Shown here piece after piece: positions 35,700 to 43,122 of a stretch of DNA of 43,197 nucleotides (positions are counted from its first letter, which is position 1; each line of letters begins with the position of its first letter). The notes beneath the pieces were generated by a model. The model was not told where the DNA came from and made no database searches. It saw only the letters and a list, made by a program, of their open reading frames with translations. This DNA is from an uncultured Streptococcus sp. GTDB taxonomy: Bacteria > Bacillota > Bacilli > Lactobacillales > Streptococcaceae. The translations under genes and the position numbers were made by a program. The stretch spans positions 1-43,197 of the forward strand of contig CAKPZX010000009.1 of NCBI GenBank assembly GCA_934215455.1, read 5' to 3'.

Positions 35700-37061
35700 T
35701 TATGAACGATTTTTTTTACGACTTTCCGTCTTAATGGATAATTTCACTTCAAAGATGGTCCCTTTTGGTTTATTATCTTTGACTTGAATGGTCCCTTTAA
35801 AGGCTTCTACGATTTGCTTAGCGAGGGATAACCCCAAACCAAATCCACCTTTTTGACGGGTTCTGGCCTTGTCGACCCGGTAAAAACGATCAAAGATCCG
35901 TTTCTTGTCCTCATCTCGAATCCCTGGACCATTATCCAGTACTCTCAAAAGAAGATTTTTATCCTTCAATTGAACTTCAAACTGGATCTCGCCATCTTCA
36001 TCGGTATATTTCAAGGCATTATCATAGAGAATGGTCATCAATTGCTTGAGGAGCGTTCTATCCGAAGAAATGACTTTGTCCACCTGATTGTCTCCTCGGA
36101 AGAGTTTACCATTTTCTTCCGCAATGATCTCAAAATTCGAGAAGGTCTGATCGAAAAAGCTTGGTTCGATGTCTTCCATCTCCGGTTTCAAGCCGTCATC
36201 TCTTCGGGCAATGTTAAGAAGGTTGGTGGTCAAGAGCTTCATATTTCGAACTTCATCCAAGCTAGATGCAATATTCTCACTCGATTCCATAATGGTCGCT
36301 TCAGGCTTTCTAAAAAGCGTTTCCAAGCGATTTTGCAGGACTGCTAGAGGCGTCCGCAACTCATGGGAAGCATTTTCCACGAAAGCCTTTTGCTTTTGCA
36401 TACTCTCAAGAAGGGGCTTGACGCTGAGACGCGCTAAGAAGAGACTAGCGAATAAGGAAATTCCCCAGAAGCAGATCATGATGAGGGCGATTTGACTTTC
36501 GTGCTCTTCACTGGTCTGCTCTAGCTGACTGATATTGGTCATGACAACCGCATACTTGATATCACTATCACTTTCATCATCAGATAAACTCAACTCTGCC
36601 ATATAGGCCCGGTAACTTTCTTTTTTCCCATAGCTATTTGTAATTTGAAGCTGGGAAACCTTGTTGAGGAGCTTTCGACCAAACGTCACCGTTTTGAAGT
36701 TTAAAAACCCATTACCGGTTGTCAAGTTTTCATATTTTTTATTGAGCAAAACAACAGTGGTATTGGATGTGACATCCCCTTTAGGTTCTGATTTATCATG
36801 ATCTGGGATCATCATCTCATGATCATTATCATCTCCTTTGGTATTTGACTGTCGCTGGTCTCGATAAGCAATCGCTACAAGCGAGTATGGATCCTGACTA
36901 AGAGTCTTGAGGTTCTCATCGACGGTTGTATAGAGACTCGAGCGCATGACTTGAATGATAATCAAGGTCATGGCCGAGAATATCAAAGTAAAGAGCCCAA
37001 AATATCGGATGAAGTAGGAAAAATCATCTTCTCCGACGGTTTTCTTAATTCTGGTTAGCAT
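35700..37061 (-). CDS. ciaH: Sensor histidine kinase CiaH
   Basis: 453 residues. Two membrane segments (about 19-41 and 190-210) flank an extracellular sensor domain with an acidic stretch ([12 protein letters not shown]). The H-box is [19 protein letters not shown] with H233. The ATPase domain shows [20 protein letters not shown] and [14 protein letters not shown]. Sequence and context match CiaH, which with CiaR responds to cell-wall stress and influences competence, autolysis and beta-lactam tolerance in streptococci. It overlaps ciaR by 17 bases. Confidence 0.95.
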   Translation of the reverse strand: MLTRIKKTVGEDDFSYFIRYFGLFTLIFSAMTLIIIQVMRSSLYTTVDENLKTLSQDPYSLVAIAYRDQRQSNTKGDDNDHEMMIPDHDKSEPKGDVTSNTTVVLLNKKYENLTTGNGFLNFKTVTFGRKLLNKVSQLQITNSYGKKESYRAYMAELSLSDDESDSDIKYAVVMTNISQLEQTSEEHESQIALIMICFWGISLFASLFLARLSVKPLLESMQKQKAFVENASHELRTPLAVLQNRLETLFRKPEATIMESSENIASSLDEVRNMKLLTTNLLNIARRDDGLKPEMEDIEPSFFDQTFSNFEIIAEENGKLFRGDNQVDKVISSDRTLLKQLMTILYDNALKYTDEDGEIQFEVQLKDKNLLLRVLDNGPGIRDEDKKRIFDRFYRVDKARTRQKGGFGLGLSLAKQIVEAFKGTIQVKDNKPKGTIFEVKLSIKTESRKKNRS

Positions 37062-37725
37062 CTTTTAAGATATACCCCACACTGCGCAATGTTTGCAAGT
37101 TCTCAACGAAATCAGTACCTTTTAATTTCTTACGGATTTTTGAAACATAGACCTCAACAACAGAGATGGTCGTATCACTGTCAAAGCCCCAAAGGCGATC
37201 GAAGATCTGGGTCTTTGGAAGGATGACATTTTGGTTTTGAAGGAAATAGACCAAAAGATCAAATTCCTTCCCAAGAAGTTCCACTTCCTTATCGTCCACG
37301 TAAGTCGAATTAGTAGATAAGTTGACCTTCAAATTGCCATAATTAAGGGTGTTTTCATTGACCTTTCCTGAGCGCTTCAAGAGAGCTTGAATCCGCATCT
37401 TAAGCTCTTCTAGGTAGAAAGGCTTGGTGAGGTAATCGTCTGCCCCCAGCTCAAAGCCGTGTCCCTTGTCATCCAGACTTTCTTTGGCTGTCATGATCAG
37501 AACAGGAGTTGTCACGCCTTTTTCACGCAATTCTTTCAAGACATGGAAGCCGTCTTTTTCAGGAAGCATGAGGTCCAGCAAAATCAAATCATAGATCCCG
37601 CTTTCTGCTTCGTAAAGACCTTCTTCTCCGTCAAAGACCTGCATGACGTCCGCAAAATCATCTAAAAAATCAAATACTGAATTTGATAAACCAAGGTCAT
37701 CTTCGACCAATAGAATTTTAATCAT
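37045..37725 (-). CDS. ciaR: Response regulator CiaR
   Basis: 226 residues from the ATG at 37725. The OmpR-type receiver shows ILLVEDD, phospho-acceptor D51 ([14 protein letters not shown]) and K in DYLTKPF. The C-terminal winged helix includes [20 protein letters not shown] and [13 protein letters not shown]. It is nearly identical to pneumococcal CiaR by eye. It activates promoters carrying TTTAAG direct repeats with 5-base spacing. The open frame runs further upstream to 37800, but the conserved start and its GAGGA site are at 37725. An extended -10 sits at 37778-37783. Confidence 0.97.
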   Translation of the reverse strand: MIKILLVEDDLGLSNSVFDFLDDFADVMQVFDGEEGLYEAESGIYDLILLDLMLPEKDGFHVLKELREKGVTTPVLIMTAKESLDDKGHGFELGADDYLTKPFYLEELKMRIQALLKRSGKVNENTLNYGNLKVNLSTNSTYVDDKEVELLGKEFDLLVYFLQNQNVILPKTQIFDRLWGFDSDTTISVVEVYVSKIRKKLKGTDFVENLQTLRSVGYILKDANQN

Positions 37726-37777
37726 TGTCGTATCCTCTTCTCTTTCATGAGCGAGTCTTTCTAATCTATTCTTAACC

Positions 37778-37783
37778 ATTATA
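37778..37783 (-). promoter_or_regulatory. Extended -10 promoter of ciaRH
   Basis: TGTTATAAT on the minus strand. Immediately downstream lies GTTAAG, then five bases, then ATTAGA: a poor but 11-bp-spaced match to the CiaR repeat, which could allow autoregulation. Confidence 0.6.
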
Positions 37784-37860
37784 ACACGACTTGCCTTCAT
37801 TTCCTATAGTTTAGAACCTGGTTTTATGATCAAATTCAGCCTGCTTGAGGAAGGCTAATT

Positions 37861-38400
37861 CTATGAGTTTGTCGTGTTTTCTTTGTTACTTTGACTATCA
37901 CTCGTCTTGTTTTTATTTTTTGAATTCTTCTTATTGGACTTTTTAGAGGACCCCTGGTTCCCTTCTTGTCCGCCAGATTGGTTCATGCCATTTTCTGGAC
38001 CATTCCCTTGTGGACCGCCATTGCCTTCTTGTGGCATCTGACCAGGACCGCCACCTTGTGGGCCACCTTGACCTTGGCCACCACCTTGTGGACCACCTCC
38101 TTGAGGTCCGCCATCCTGTGGGCCACCATTTTGCTGGTTTCCTTGTGAAGCATGGCCATTTTGACTATTTTGTTGCTGATTGGATCCTTGGTTCTGACCC
38201 GTTTGGACCGGTTGAGAAAATTGTTGGTTATTGGAAGATTGAGAGGCGATGATTCCGACACCAAAGCCGCTTCCAGCACCAACCAACAATCCACCAACTG
38301 CTGCCATGCCAATCCACCACTTAGGACTTCGTTTTAGGACAACCATTTTTTCTTTGGATTCTTGCGTTTCGACTACTTGTTTTGTTTCTTTTTGATTCAT
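37861..38400 (-). CDS. Anchored or secreted Gln/Gly/Pro-rich low-complexity protein, CiaR-linked
   Basis: I do not recognise this gene. From the ATG at 38400 the product has 179 residues. A hydrophilic cytosolic N-terminus of about 25 residues precedes one Gly-rich membrane segment (about 30-53, WWIGMAAVGGLLVGAGSGFG). A 125-residue tail follows: Q/N/S-rich, then tandem GGPQ/GQGGPQ units (about 90-145), then a Lys/Asn/Ser-rich end (KKSNKKNSKNKNK). There is no LPXTG. The tail should be extracellular and disordered. The promoter carries a three-hexamer CiaR-type site, and ciaRH follows it on the same strand. The polypeptide could span or bind the wall, but this is inference. Confidence 0.8.
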   Translation of the reverse strand: MNQKETKQVVETQESKEKMVVLKRSPKWWIGMAAVGGLLVGAGSGFGVGIIASQSSNNQQFSQPVQTGQNQGSNQQQNSQNGHASQGNQQNGGPQDGGPQGGGPQGGGQGQGGPQGGGPGQMPQEGNGGPQGNGPENGMNQSGGQEGNQGSSKKSNKKNSKNKNKTSDSQSNKENTTNS

Positions 38401-38475
38401 CTTTTTACCTTTTATCTTTTTGTACAAGTACTTGTCTTTTAAAATTTAAAGGGAGCTCGATCCTTTAGTAAGGCG

Positions 38476-38519
38476 ATTATACTTCAGGAGTCTTAAGCCT
38501 GCCTAAATTTTTACTTAAA
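38476..38519 (-). promoter_or_regulatory. CiaR-activated promoter of the QGGP protein gene
   Basis: Minus strand: TTTAAG (38519-38514), ATTTAG (38508-38503) and CTTAAG (38497-38492), each 11 bases apart, then 10 bases, then TATAAT (38481-38476). CiaR targets have TTTAAG-N5-TTTAAG about 10 bases upstream of the -10, so geometry and sequence both fit; the middle hexamer is degenerate. No -35 is present, as usual for CiaR-dependent promoters. Confidence 0.8.
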
Positions 38520-38543
38520 AAATCCTAAAACAAGCATGGGCTA

Positions 38544-38572
38544 TTGACAGGTTGATCCCCTTATTGTAAAAT
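38544..38572 (+). promoter_or_regulatory. Promoter of bioY
   Basis: TTGACA (38544-38549), 17-base spacer, TAAAAT (38567-38572). Confidence 0.8.
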
Positions 38573-38602
38573 AGTTACCACAAAATAAATACGAGGTTAA
38601 CT
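38573..38602 (+). promoter_or_regulatory. Candidate BirA (biotin repressor) operator at bioY
   Basis: AGTTACC (38573-38579), a 15-base spacer and GGTTAACT (38595-38602) form an imperfect inverted repeat like the GTTAAC-type half-sites of BirA. It starts at the end of the -10 and covers the bioY Shine-Dalgarno (GAGGT). Confidence 0.6.
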
Positions 38603-38605
38603 GTT

Positions 38606-39139
38606 ATGAAGAAAATCTTTCCCTTAGTACTCATCTCCATTGGAGTGGCCATGATCTCCGTCCTATCTCAATTCACCATTCCCTTTGGTCCAATTCCTTT
38701 GACCCTGCAGACACTCATGATTGGGATCATCGGGACCATCTATAAACCCAGCCATGCCTTTGTCACAGTCTGTCTCTACCTACTTCTAGGCTTCTTAGGT
38801 TTTCCAGTATTTGCAGGCGGTGCTGGTGGAGCTTCGCATTTTCTTGGTCCTACTGCTGGTTTCCTCCTCTTCTTCCCGTTCCGAGCATGGATCACGTCTC
38901 TGTTCACGAGTGCTAAATCCGGCCTTGTCACTATCTTTTTGTCCAATCTCCTCAGTAGTGCGCTCCTCTTTGTATCAGGAGCTATCGGCTTTATGCTGGT
39001 CACGCATACCGATCTCCAAAAAGCATTTACTTTGGTCGTTGCTCCCTTTATCCTTGCTGACCTCATCAAACTGGTCATCATCACGATCACCAGCAAGGCA
39101 ATTTTTGCTAGTCTCAAACACCACTGGTATTTCAAATAA
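38606..39139 (+). CDS. bioY: BioY biotin transporter (ECF S-component)
   Basis: 177 residues with about six membrane segments and the BioY family pattern: SQFTIPFGPIPLTLQTLM near the N-terminus, LGFLGFPVFAGGAGG and HFLGPTAGFLLFFP. It binds biotin and works with the energy-coupling module EcfAA'T, which is encoded elsewhere. The start has GAGGT eight bases upstream. A candidate BirA operator and a strong promoter precede it, and a strong terminator follows. No biotin-synthesis genes are nearby, consistent with biotin uptake only. Confidence 0.93.
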   Translation: MKKIFPLVLISIGVAMISVLSQFTIPFGPIPLTLQTLMIGIIGTIYKPSHAFVTVCLYLLLGFLGFPVFAGGAGGASHFLGPTAGFLLFFPFRAWITSLFTSAKSGLVTIFLSNLLSSALLFVSGAIGFMLVTHTDLQKAFTLVVAPFILADLIKLVIITITSKAIFASLKHHWYFK

Positions 39140-39170
39140 GATACAAAGGGCTTAGCGGATATTTTAAAAA

Positions 39171-39200
39171 AAATCAACATCTGAACGCAGATGTTGATTT
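39171..39200 (+). terminator. Terminator of bioY
   Basis: Perfect 13-bp arms AAATCAACATCTG (39171-39183) and CAGATGTTGATTT (39188-39200) with loop AACG, followed by TTGTTG and preceded by a run of A. It may act in both directions. Confidence 0.85.
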
Positions 39201-39294
39201 TTGTTGTAGGGAAACATTTATAAATCTCTTCAATTGAACTCCTTTTAAATGGATTACTGTTTCGAAGAAAAACCTTCTATCTACCCTCCTTCCT

Positions 39295-40017
39295 TTATTT
39301 TTCCTTATAAAGAACTCTCAAGATCAGTAACTGTGTTAGCAAAATCCAGATGATCAGAATAGTGAAGTCAAAAAATGAGACGGGACCATGACTATAGACA
39401 CAAGCTCGTAGGAGGTTTACAGAAGGGACAAATGGAAGAACATGGTAGAGATGGTTTATCCAATCTGGAAGACGACTCGCAGGGTACATGATTGGTGAAA
39501 ACATCAAACCAATCATGAGAATCAACTGAGACATCAGCGTGACAATATTAGGAGAAAAAGTATAAGCAATGGCAAATCCAAGACTGATCATCGTAAGACA
39601 GATGAGAAATAGGATGAAAACAGCCAGAACAGATACATTTAAGCGGACAGAAAAACGAAAATAACCTAGTATAACAGAAATGAATACTCCAGGCAAAATA
39701 GCAATCATCCACATCCAAAGATCTGCTAAGGAAATCAGAATTCGAGGTATTGGAAGGGCTCGTACATAGTCTACATGTCCTTCTGACTTCGCATTTGCTA
39801 TAACAGGTGATGAGATCGTACAGCCAATAGAAATGATTCCTATCAGAACTGAACCAGAAGAGAGATAGTAGGCAGCTGTCGTATCAATCTCACCGATCAC
39901 TAGTGGATAACCAAAAAGCAGTGAAATGGATAATAGAACCTGAGCTAGTGTAAATAGTAGAAATAGATCTTTTTGACGAAGATAGTTCCAACGAAGTAAG
40001 TAAAAAAATTGAGTCAT
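39295..40017 (-). CDS. ABC-2 type transporter permease
   Basis: 240 residues with six membrane segments (YLLRWNYLRQKDLFLLFTL near the N-terminus; YPASRLPDWINHLYHVLPF in the loop before the last segments). It has the fold of ABC-2 exporters and pairs with the ATPase gene one base upstream. It may export a peptide or drug, or confer immunity; the substrate is unknown. The divergent two-component system suggests regulated expression. Confidence 0.85.
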   Translation of the reverse strand: MTQFFYLLRWNYLRQKDLFLLFTLAQVLLSISLLFGYPLVIGEIDTTAAYYLSSGSVLIGIISIGCTISSPVIANAKSEGHVDYVRALPIPRILISLADLWMWMIAILPGVFISVILGYFRFSVRLNVSVLAVFILFLICLTMISLGFAIAYTFSPNIVTLMSQLILMIGLMFSPIMYPASRLPDWINHLYHVLPFVPSVNLLRACVYSHGPVSFFDFTILIIWILLTQLLILRVLYKEK

Positions 40018-40018
40018 A

Positions 40019-40933
40019 TCAGTTTGTCAACTCCTCTCTATAAAGATCTGAAATGGATACGTTTTTCTGAGTAAGTGACAGATTAAAAATATTCTTTCTA
40101 TCCAATTCCTGTGTTAGTTTTGGTAGCAGTCTCGTTATCTCCTTCTCTTCCATTTCAATCTGGCAAATCGAACCATTGATGATGCTATAATCTTGGAATA
40201 GAGCTAAGCTATCTTCATTCCTAAACTCAAAAGATATTTGATACAGTTTTTGATAGGTTATTTGCTGAACTGGTCCTGATTTGATTAACTTCCCGTGGTT
40301 AAATAAGGCATAGTTGTCTGCATATTTTTCAACTTCCAACAAGTTATGTGTCACAATAATAATAGTATGACCTTTATGCGCCAACTTCTGTAATAATTGC
40401 CACTGTTTTTCACGACGTATTGGATCGACATCGTTCGTCGGCTCATCAAGAAGAATGATGGTCGGAGATCCGATTAAAGCCATTGCAAAAGAAGTTAGAC
40501 GCTTTAATCCGCCTGAGAGATCCTTTCCTTGTTTTGCCCTGTACTCCTTAATTTCCAAGTCGGTTAAGAGCTGATCCATTTCTTTTTGTAAATCTAAGGT
40601 GTTTAATCCTCTCATTCTTCCAAGCATTTCTATGTTTTGTTCCACCGTCAATTTTTCAAGTGGCGCATACTGTTGCGACATATAGCTCATCATTGAGCGA
40701 GCTTGTTTACGATTCTGTACAAAAGAAATATCTCCATAGCAAACGTCTCCTTTATCAGGTTTGGTAAAACCAATCATTTGATTTAAGAGGGTGGACTTAC
40801 CAGCACCATTGTGTCCTAAAAAGGCTGTAATTTTAGCAGCTTCTATTTCTAAGGAAATATGGTTATTAGCAAAATGTTGCTTATCAAATGATTTTGTCAA
40901 ATCTCTAATAGTCAGTGTCGCAAATGTCTTCAT
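40019..40933 (-). CDS. ABC transporter ATP-binding protein
   Basis: About 304 residues from the ATG at 40933. Walker A is GHNGAGKST, the signature LSGGLKRLTSFAMAL, and Walker B IILLDEPTNDVDP, with the switch histidine in IIVTHNLLEVE. About 100 C-terminal residues follow the core, as in ABC-2 exporter ATPases. The open frame extends to 41059, but that part covers the promoter and phased repeats. ATG 40975 is possible but would leave almost no leader; the chosen ATG lies just before the conserved TLTIRDLTKSF and has only a weak ribosome-binding site. Start uncertain. One base separates it from the permease gene. Confidence 0.88.
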   Translation of the reverse strand: MKTFATLTIRDLTKSFDKQHFANNHISLEIEAAKITAFLGHNGAGKSTLLNQMIGFTKPDKGDVCYGDISFVQNRKQARSMMSYMSQQYAPLEKLTVEQNIEMLGRMRGLNTLDLQKEMDQLLTDLEIKEYRAKQGKDLSGGLKRLTSFAMALIGSPTIILLDEPTNDVDPIRREKQWQLLQKLAHKGHTIIIVTHNLLEVEKYADNYALFNHGKLIKSGPVQQITYQKLYQISFEFRNEDSLALFQDYSIINGSICQIEMEEKEITRLLPKLTQELDRKNIFNLSLTQKNVSISDLYREELTN

Positions 40934-40988
40934 CTCATCACTCAAGACTGAGAAGATTTTCCCAGCTTCCTTCATTTTTGATAAGATT

Positions 40989-40994
40989 ATTGTA
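40989..40994 (-). promoter_or_regulatory. -10 element of the ABC transporter operon
   Basis: TACAAT on the minus strand (within TATACAAT). The -35 position (41017-41012) is CATGGA, far from consensus, which suggests activator dependence. The phased repeats begin at this point. Confidence 0.5.
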
Positions 40995-41001
40995 TAATAA
41001 A

Positions 41002-41056
41002 CATATGACTTTCCATGGTTTACGTCATGATTTACCATTTTAGTGTCATAATTAGC
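41002..41056. repeat. Five CAT-headed repeats in near-helical phase, candidate LytTR operator
   Basis: CAT-headed units start at 41002, 41014, 41026, 41036 and 41047 (steps 12, 12, 10, 11). CATGGTTTAC and CATGATTTAC are the closest pair. GTCATGATTTA (41024) and GTCATAATTAG (41045) are 21 bases apart, the spacing of direct repeats bound by LytTR regulators such as ComE. They lie between the divergent ABC transporter and response-regulator genes. Confidence 0.6.
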
Positions 41057-41081
41057 CAACTCAATTTGATAAGGGGGACTT

Positions 41082-41792
41082 ATGTTAAACGTCGTTATTT
41101 GTGATGACTCAACTAGAGATGCTAGTCAGTTAGAACAGTATTTGCTTTCTTACGACAAGGTTCCTGTAGAAACAAAACTATATTCAAATCCACAAAAAAT
41201 GCTAGAACAGTTAACAAGGGATACACATTGTGTTTTTTTGGATATTGATATGCCACAAATTACTGGAATTGACCTTGCACGTGAAATTCGTCAGTTCAAT
41301 CCTTTTATCCCCATTATTTTTGTGACCAGCTATCGTGATTACATGGAACAAGTATTTGAAGTACAGACTTTTGATTACTTAGTAAAACCCATTGAACCCC
41401 AAAGGTTAAATAAGGTAGTAGACAGAATTTTACGTTATTTAGATTTAGGACAAACCATCTTTAACTTTTCATTTGGAAAACAAAGTTACTCTATTCCTTT
41501 AAGTGACATTACCTATTTTGAGAAAGATAAGCGTTCCGTTTTTATTTACACACTAGCAGATACCTATAAGTCCTTACTGAAAACTCAAGAAATTTTAGAT
41601 AAACTACCTGATTATTTTATTCAAATTCATGCTTCTTATATTGTAAATCCCAAATATATCAAAGATTTTGATGCGAAAACAGTAACTATTTTGCTAAATG
41701 GAACCGAGGAACATTCACTTCCAATTAGTCGTAAGTTCCAGTCTTCTTTTAAAGAAAAATACTATAACTATCTCAGTGAAAGGAATTTCTAA
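41082..41792 (+). CDS. LytTR-family response regulator (AgrA/ComE-like)
   Basis: 236 residues. The receiver has the acidic pair in VVICDD, phospho-acceptor D54 (FLDIDMPQITG) and K in DYLVKPIEPQ. Residues about 135-236 form a LytTR DNA-binding domain (ISDITYFEKDKRSVFIYTL, FIQIHASYIVNPKYI). LytTR regulators bind paired direct repeats about 21 bases apart; such repeats lie just upstream. AGGGGGA precedes the ATG. The stop overlaps the kinase start by one base. Confidence 0.9.
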   Translation: MLNVVICDDSTRDASQLEQYLLSYDKVPVETKLYSNPQKMLEQLTRDTHCVFLDIDMPQITGIDLAREIRQFNPFIPIIFVTSYRDYMEQVFEVQTFDYLVKPIEPQRLNKVVDRILRYLDLGQTIFNFSFGKQSYSIPLSDITYFEKDKRSVFIYTLADTYKSLLKTQEILDKLPDYFIQIHASYIVNPKYIKDFDAKTVTILLNGTEEHSLPISRKFQSSFKEKYYNYLSERNF

Positions 41793-43069
41793 TGCTAATA
41801 GGATTGCGGATCATTAGTATCTTGTTTGACTTATTTCTAGCAAGTGTCTTATTTTATAGGCCAATATCCAAAAGTAAACATTCAGAAGAGACACTTTTAG
41901 TCCTTTGTTGTTGCTTTCTTTTTCATGTGGCTCTTGTGTTTTTATTTTTAGAAAGTCGTGTGTTTTTAGTTAGCAATCTCTTCCTGAGTATTGTAGAATC
42001 CTCTCTTGTAGGACTCTATTTTGGCTACTCCTTTCGTGATTCTTCCTTTTGGATATTCTTACAAACAAGCCTGACATTATTAGCCGGAGCTGTCCTCAAT
42101 CAAGCTATCCAACTATTTCTTCCACTGTCAAAAGTATCGAAAAATTTAGAACTGATTAGTGGTTACCTTGCCATCAGTTTTCTTTTTTCAACTGCGATCA
42201 CTCTTGTTCTTCGACAGCTATTTCGAACACATCAAAAGTTAAGCATGGCAACATCTAGAAGAAATTGGCTTTATCAATTTATCGTGCCTATTTTATCGAT
42301 TATTTTTGCCTTTACTGTATCTGCTATTCAAGGGCAAGTATTTGGACCAGATTATCTTTCTGTCATTTCACTCTTGTCTCTTATTGTATTGTCCTTTTCC
42401 TCGCTTTATTTTACCTTACATCTTTCTCAACAACAGCACGCTTATTATCAAAATAAATTAGATAAAGAACAGCTTCAGTTCCAATTACGAGAAACACAAC
42501 AGTCTCAAGAAGAATACCAACGATTGCAAAGTCTTCGGCATGACTTAAAAAATAAACATTTAACCCTCTTGGCACTTCTAGAAGAAAATCCTGATGAGGC
42601 TAGAGAGTATCTTCAATCGTTAACCGATAGTATTTCAGGAAAACAAACCTTTTACTCTAAAAATCCAACGGTTAATTATTTACTGAATCAAAAACTGCAC
42701 GATGTGGAAGATGAAATTGCATTAGAAATTAACTGCTTTATCCCACAAGAGTTATCTATTCAGCCAGATGTGCTAGCTGTTATTTTAGGAAATTGTTTAG
42801 ATAATAGTATTTCAGCCTGTCTTCGATTGACTGATAAATCAGAGAGAACATTGTCTCTGAATATACGTTATTTTCAACAAAATCTATTTATTTCGATCAA
42901 CAATACCTTTAATGAACAGGAACAAGAGACTCGTAAAACACGTCAAAGAGATGGTTGGGGCTTGCGAAACGTTGATGCCCTAGTACAAGAATACCAAGGA
43001 ACTATCAAGCGATTCAAAGAAAATGGCCACTATCGAACGGAGATTCTCTTACCAAGTCCAGTAAACTAA
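41792..43069 (+). CDS. GHKL-type sensor histidine kinase (AgrC/ComD-like)
   Basis: 425 residues. Six membrane segments (about 5-215) form the sensor, followed by a coiled region and the kinase domain. The phospho-acceptor is H250 in SLRHDLKNKHLTLL, and the ATP-binding N-box is LGNCLDNSISACLRL; the G-box is DGWGLRNVDALVQEY. This class senses secreted peptides (ComD, AgrC, BlpH). No pheromone gene was found nearby, so the ligand is unknown; in some such systems the partner ABC transporter provides the signal. Confidence 0.9.
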   Translation: MLIGLRIISILFDLFLASVLFYRPISKSKHSEETLLVLCCCFLFHVALVFLFLESRVFLVSNLFLSIVESSLVGLYFGYSFRDSSFWIFLQTSLTLLAGAVLNQAIQLFLPLSKVSKNLELISGYLAISFLFSTAITLVLRQLFRTHQKLSMATSRRNWLYQFIVPILSIIFAFTVSAIQGQVFGPDYLSVISLLSLIVLSFSSLYFTLHLSQQQHAYYQNKLDKEQLQFQLRETQQSQEEYQRLQSLRHDLKNKHLTLLALLEENPDEAREYLQSLTDSISGKQTFYSKNPTVNYLLNQKLHDVEDEIALEINCFIPQELSIQPDVLAVILGNCLDNSISACLRLTDKSERTLSLNIRYFQQNLFISINNTFNEQEQETRKTRQRDGWGLRNVDALVQEYQGTIKRFKENGHYRTEILLPSPVN

Positions 43070-43122
43070 TGATTCTTCTCCTTCGATATCCAATACAAAT
43101 AATTCATTGAAAAACAAAAGAT

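Noticed and set aside
37838..37862. Hairpin (AGCCT/AGGCT) between the QGGP gene and ciaR as a terminator
   Set aside because: Short stem with a bulge and no U tract; read-through into ciaR seems possible.
38010..38140. Short periodic DNA repeats resembling a repeat array
   Set aside because: Units are 9-15 bases, imperfect and in frame with the GGPQ protein; not a CRISPR array, no spacers.
37966..38312. Several ORFs on both strands, some His- or Trp-rich
   Set aside because: They are shadows produced by the repetitive GGPQ-coding sequence.
40934..41059. N-terminal extension of the ABC ATPase
   Set aside because: It covers the -10 element and the phased repeats and adds no conserved sequence before the core domain.
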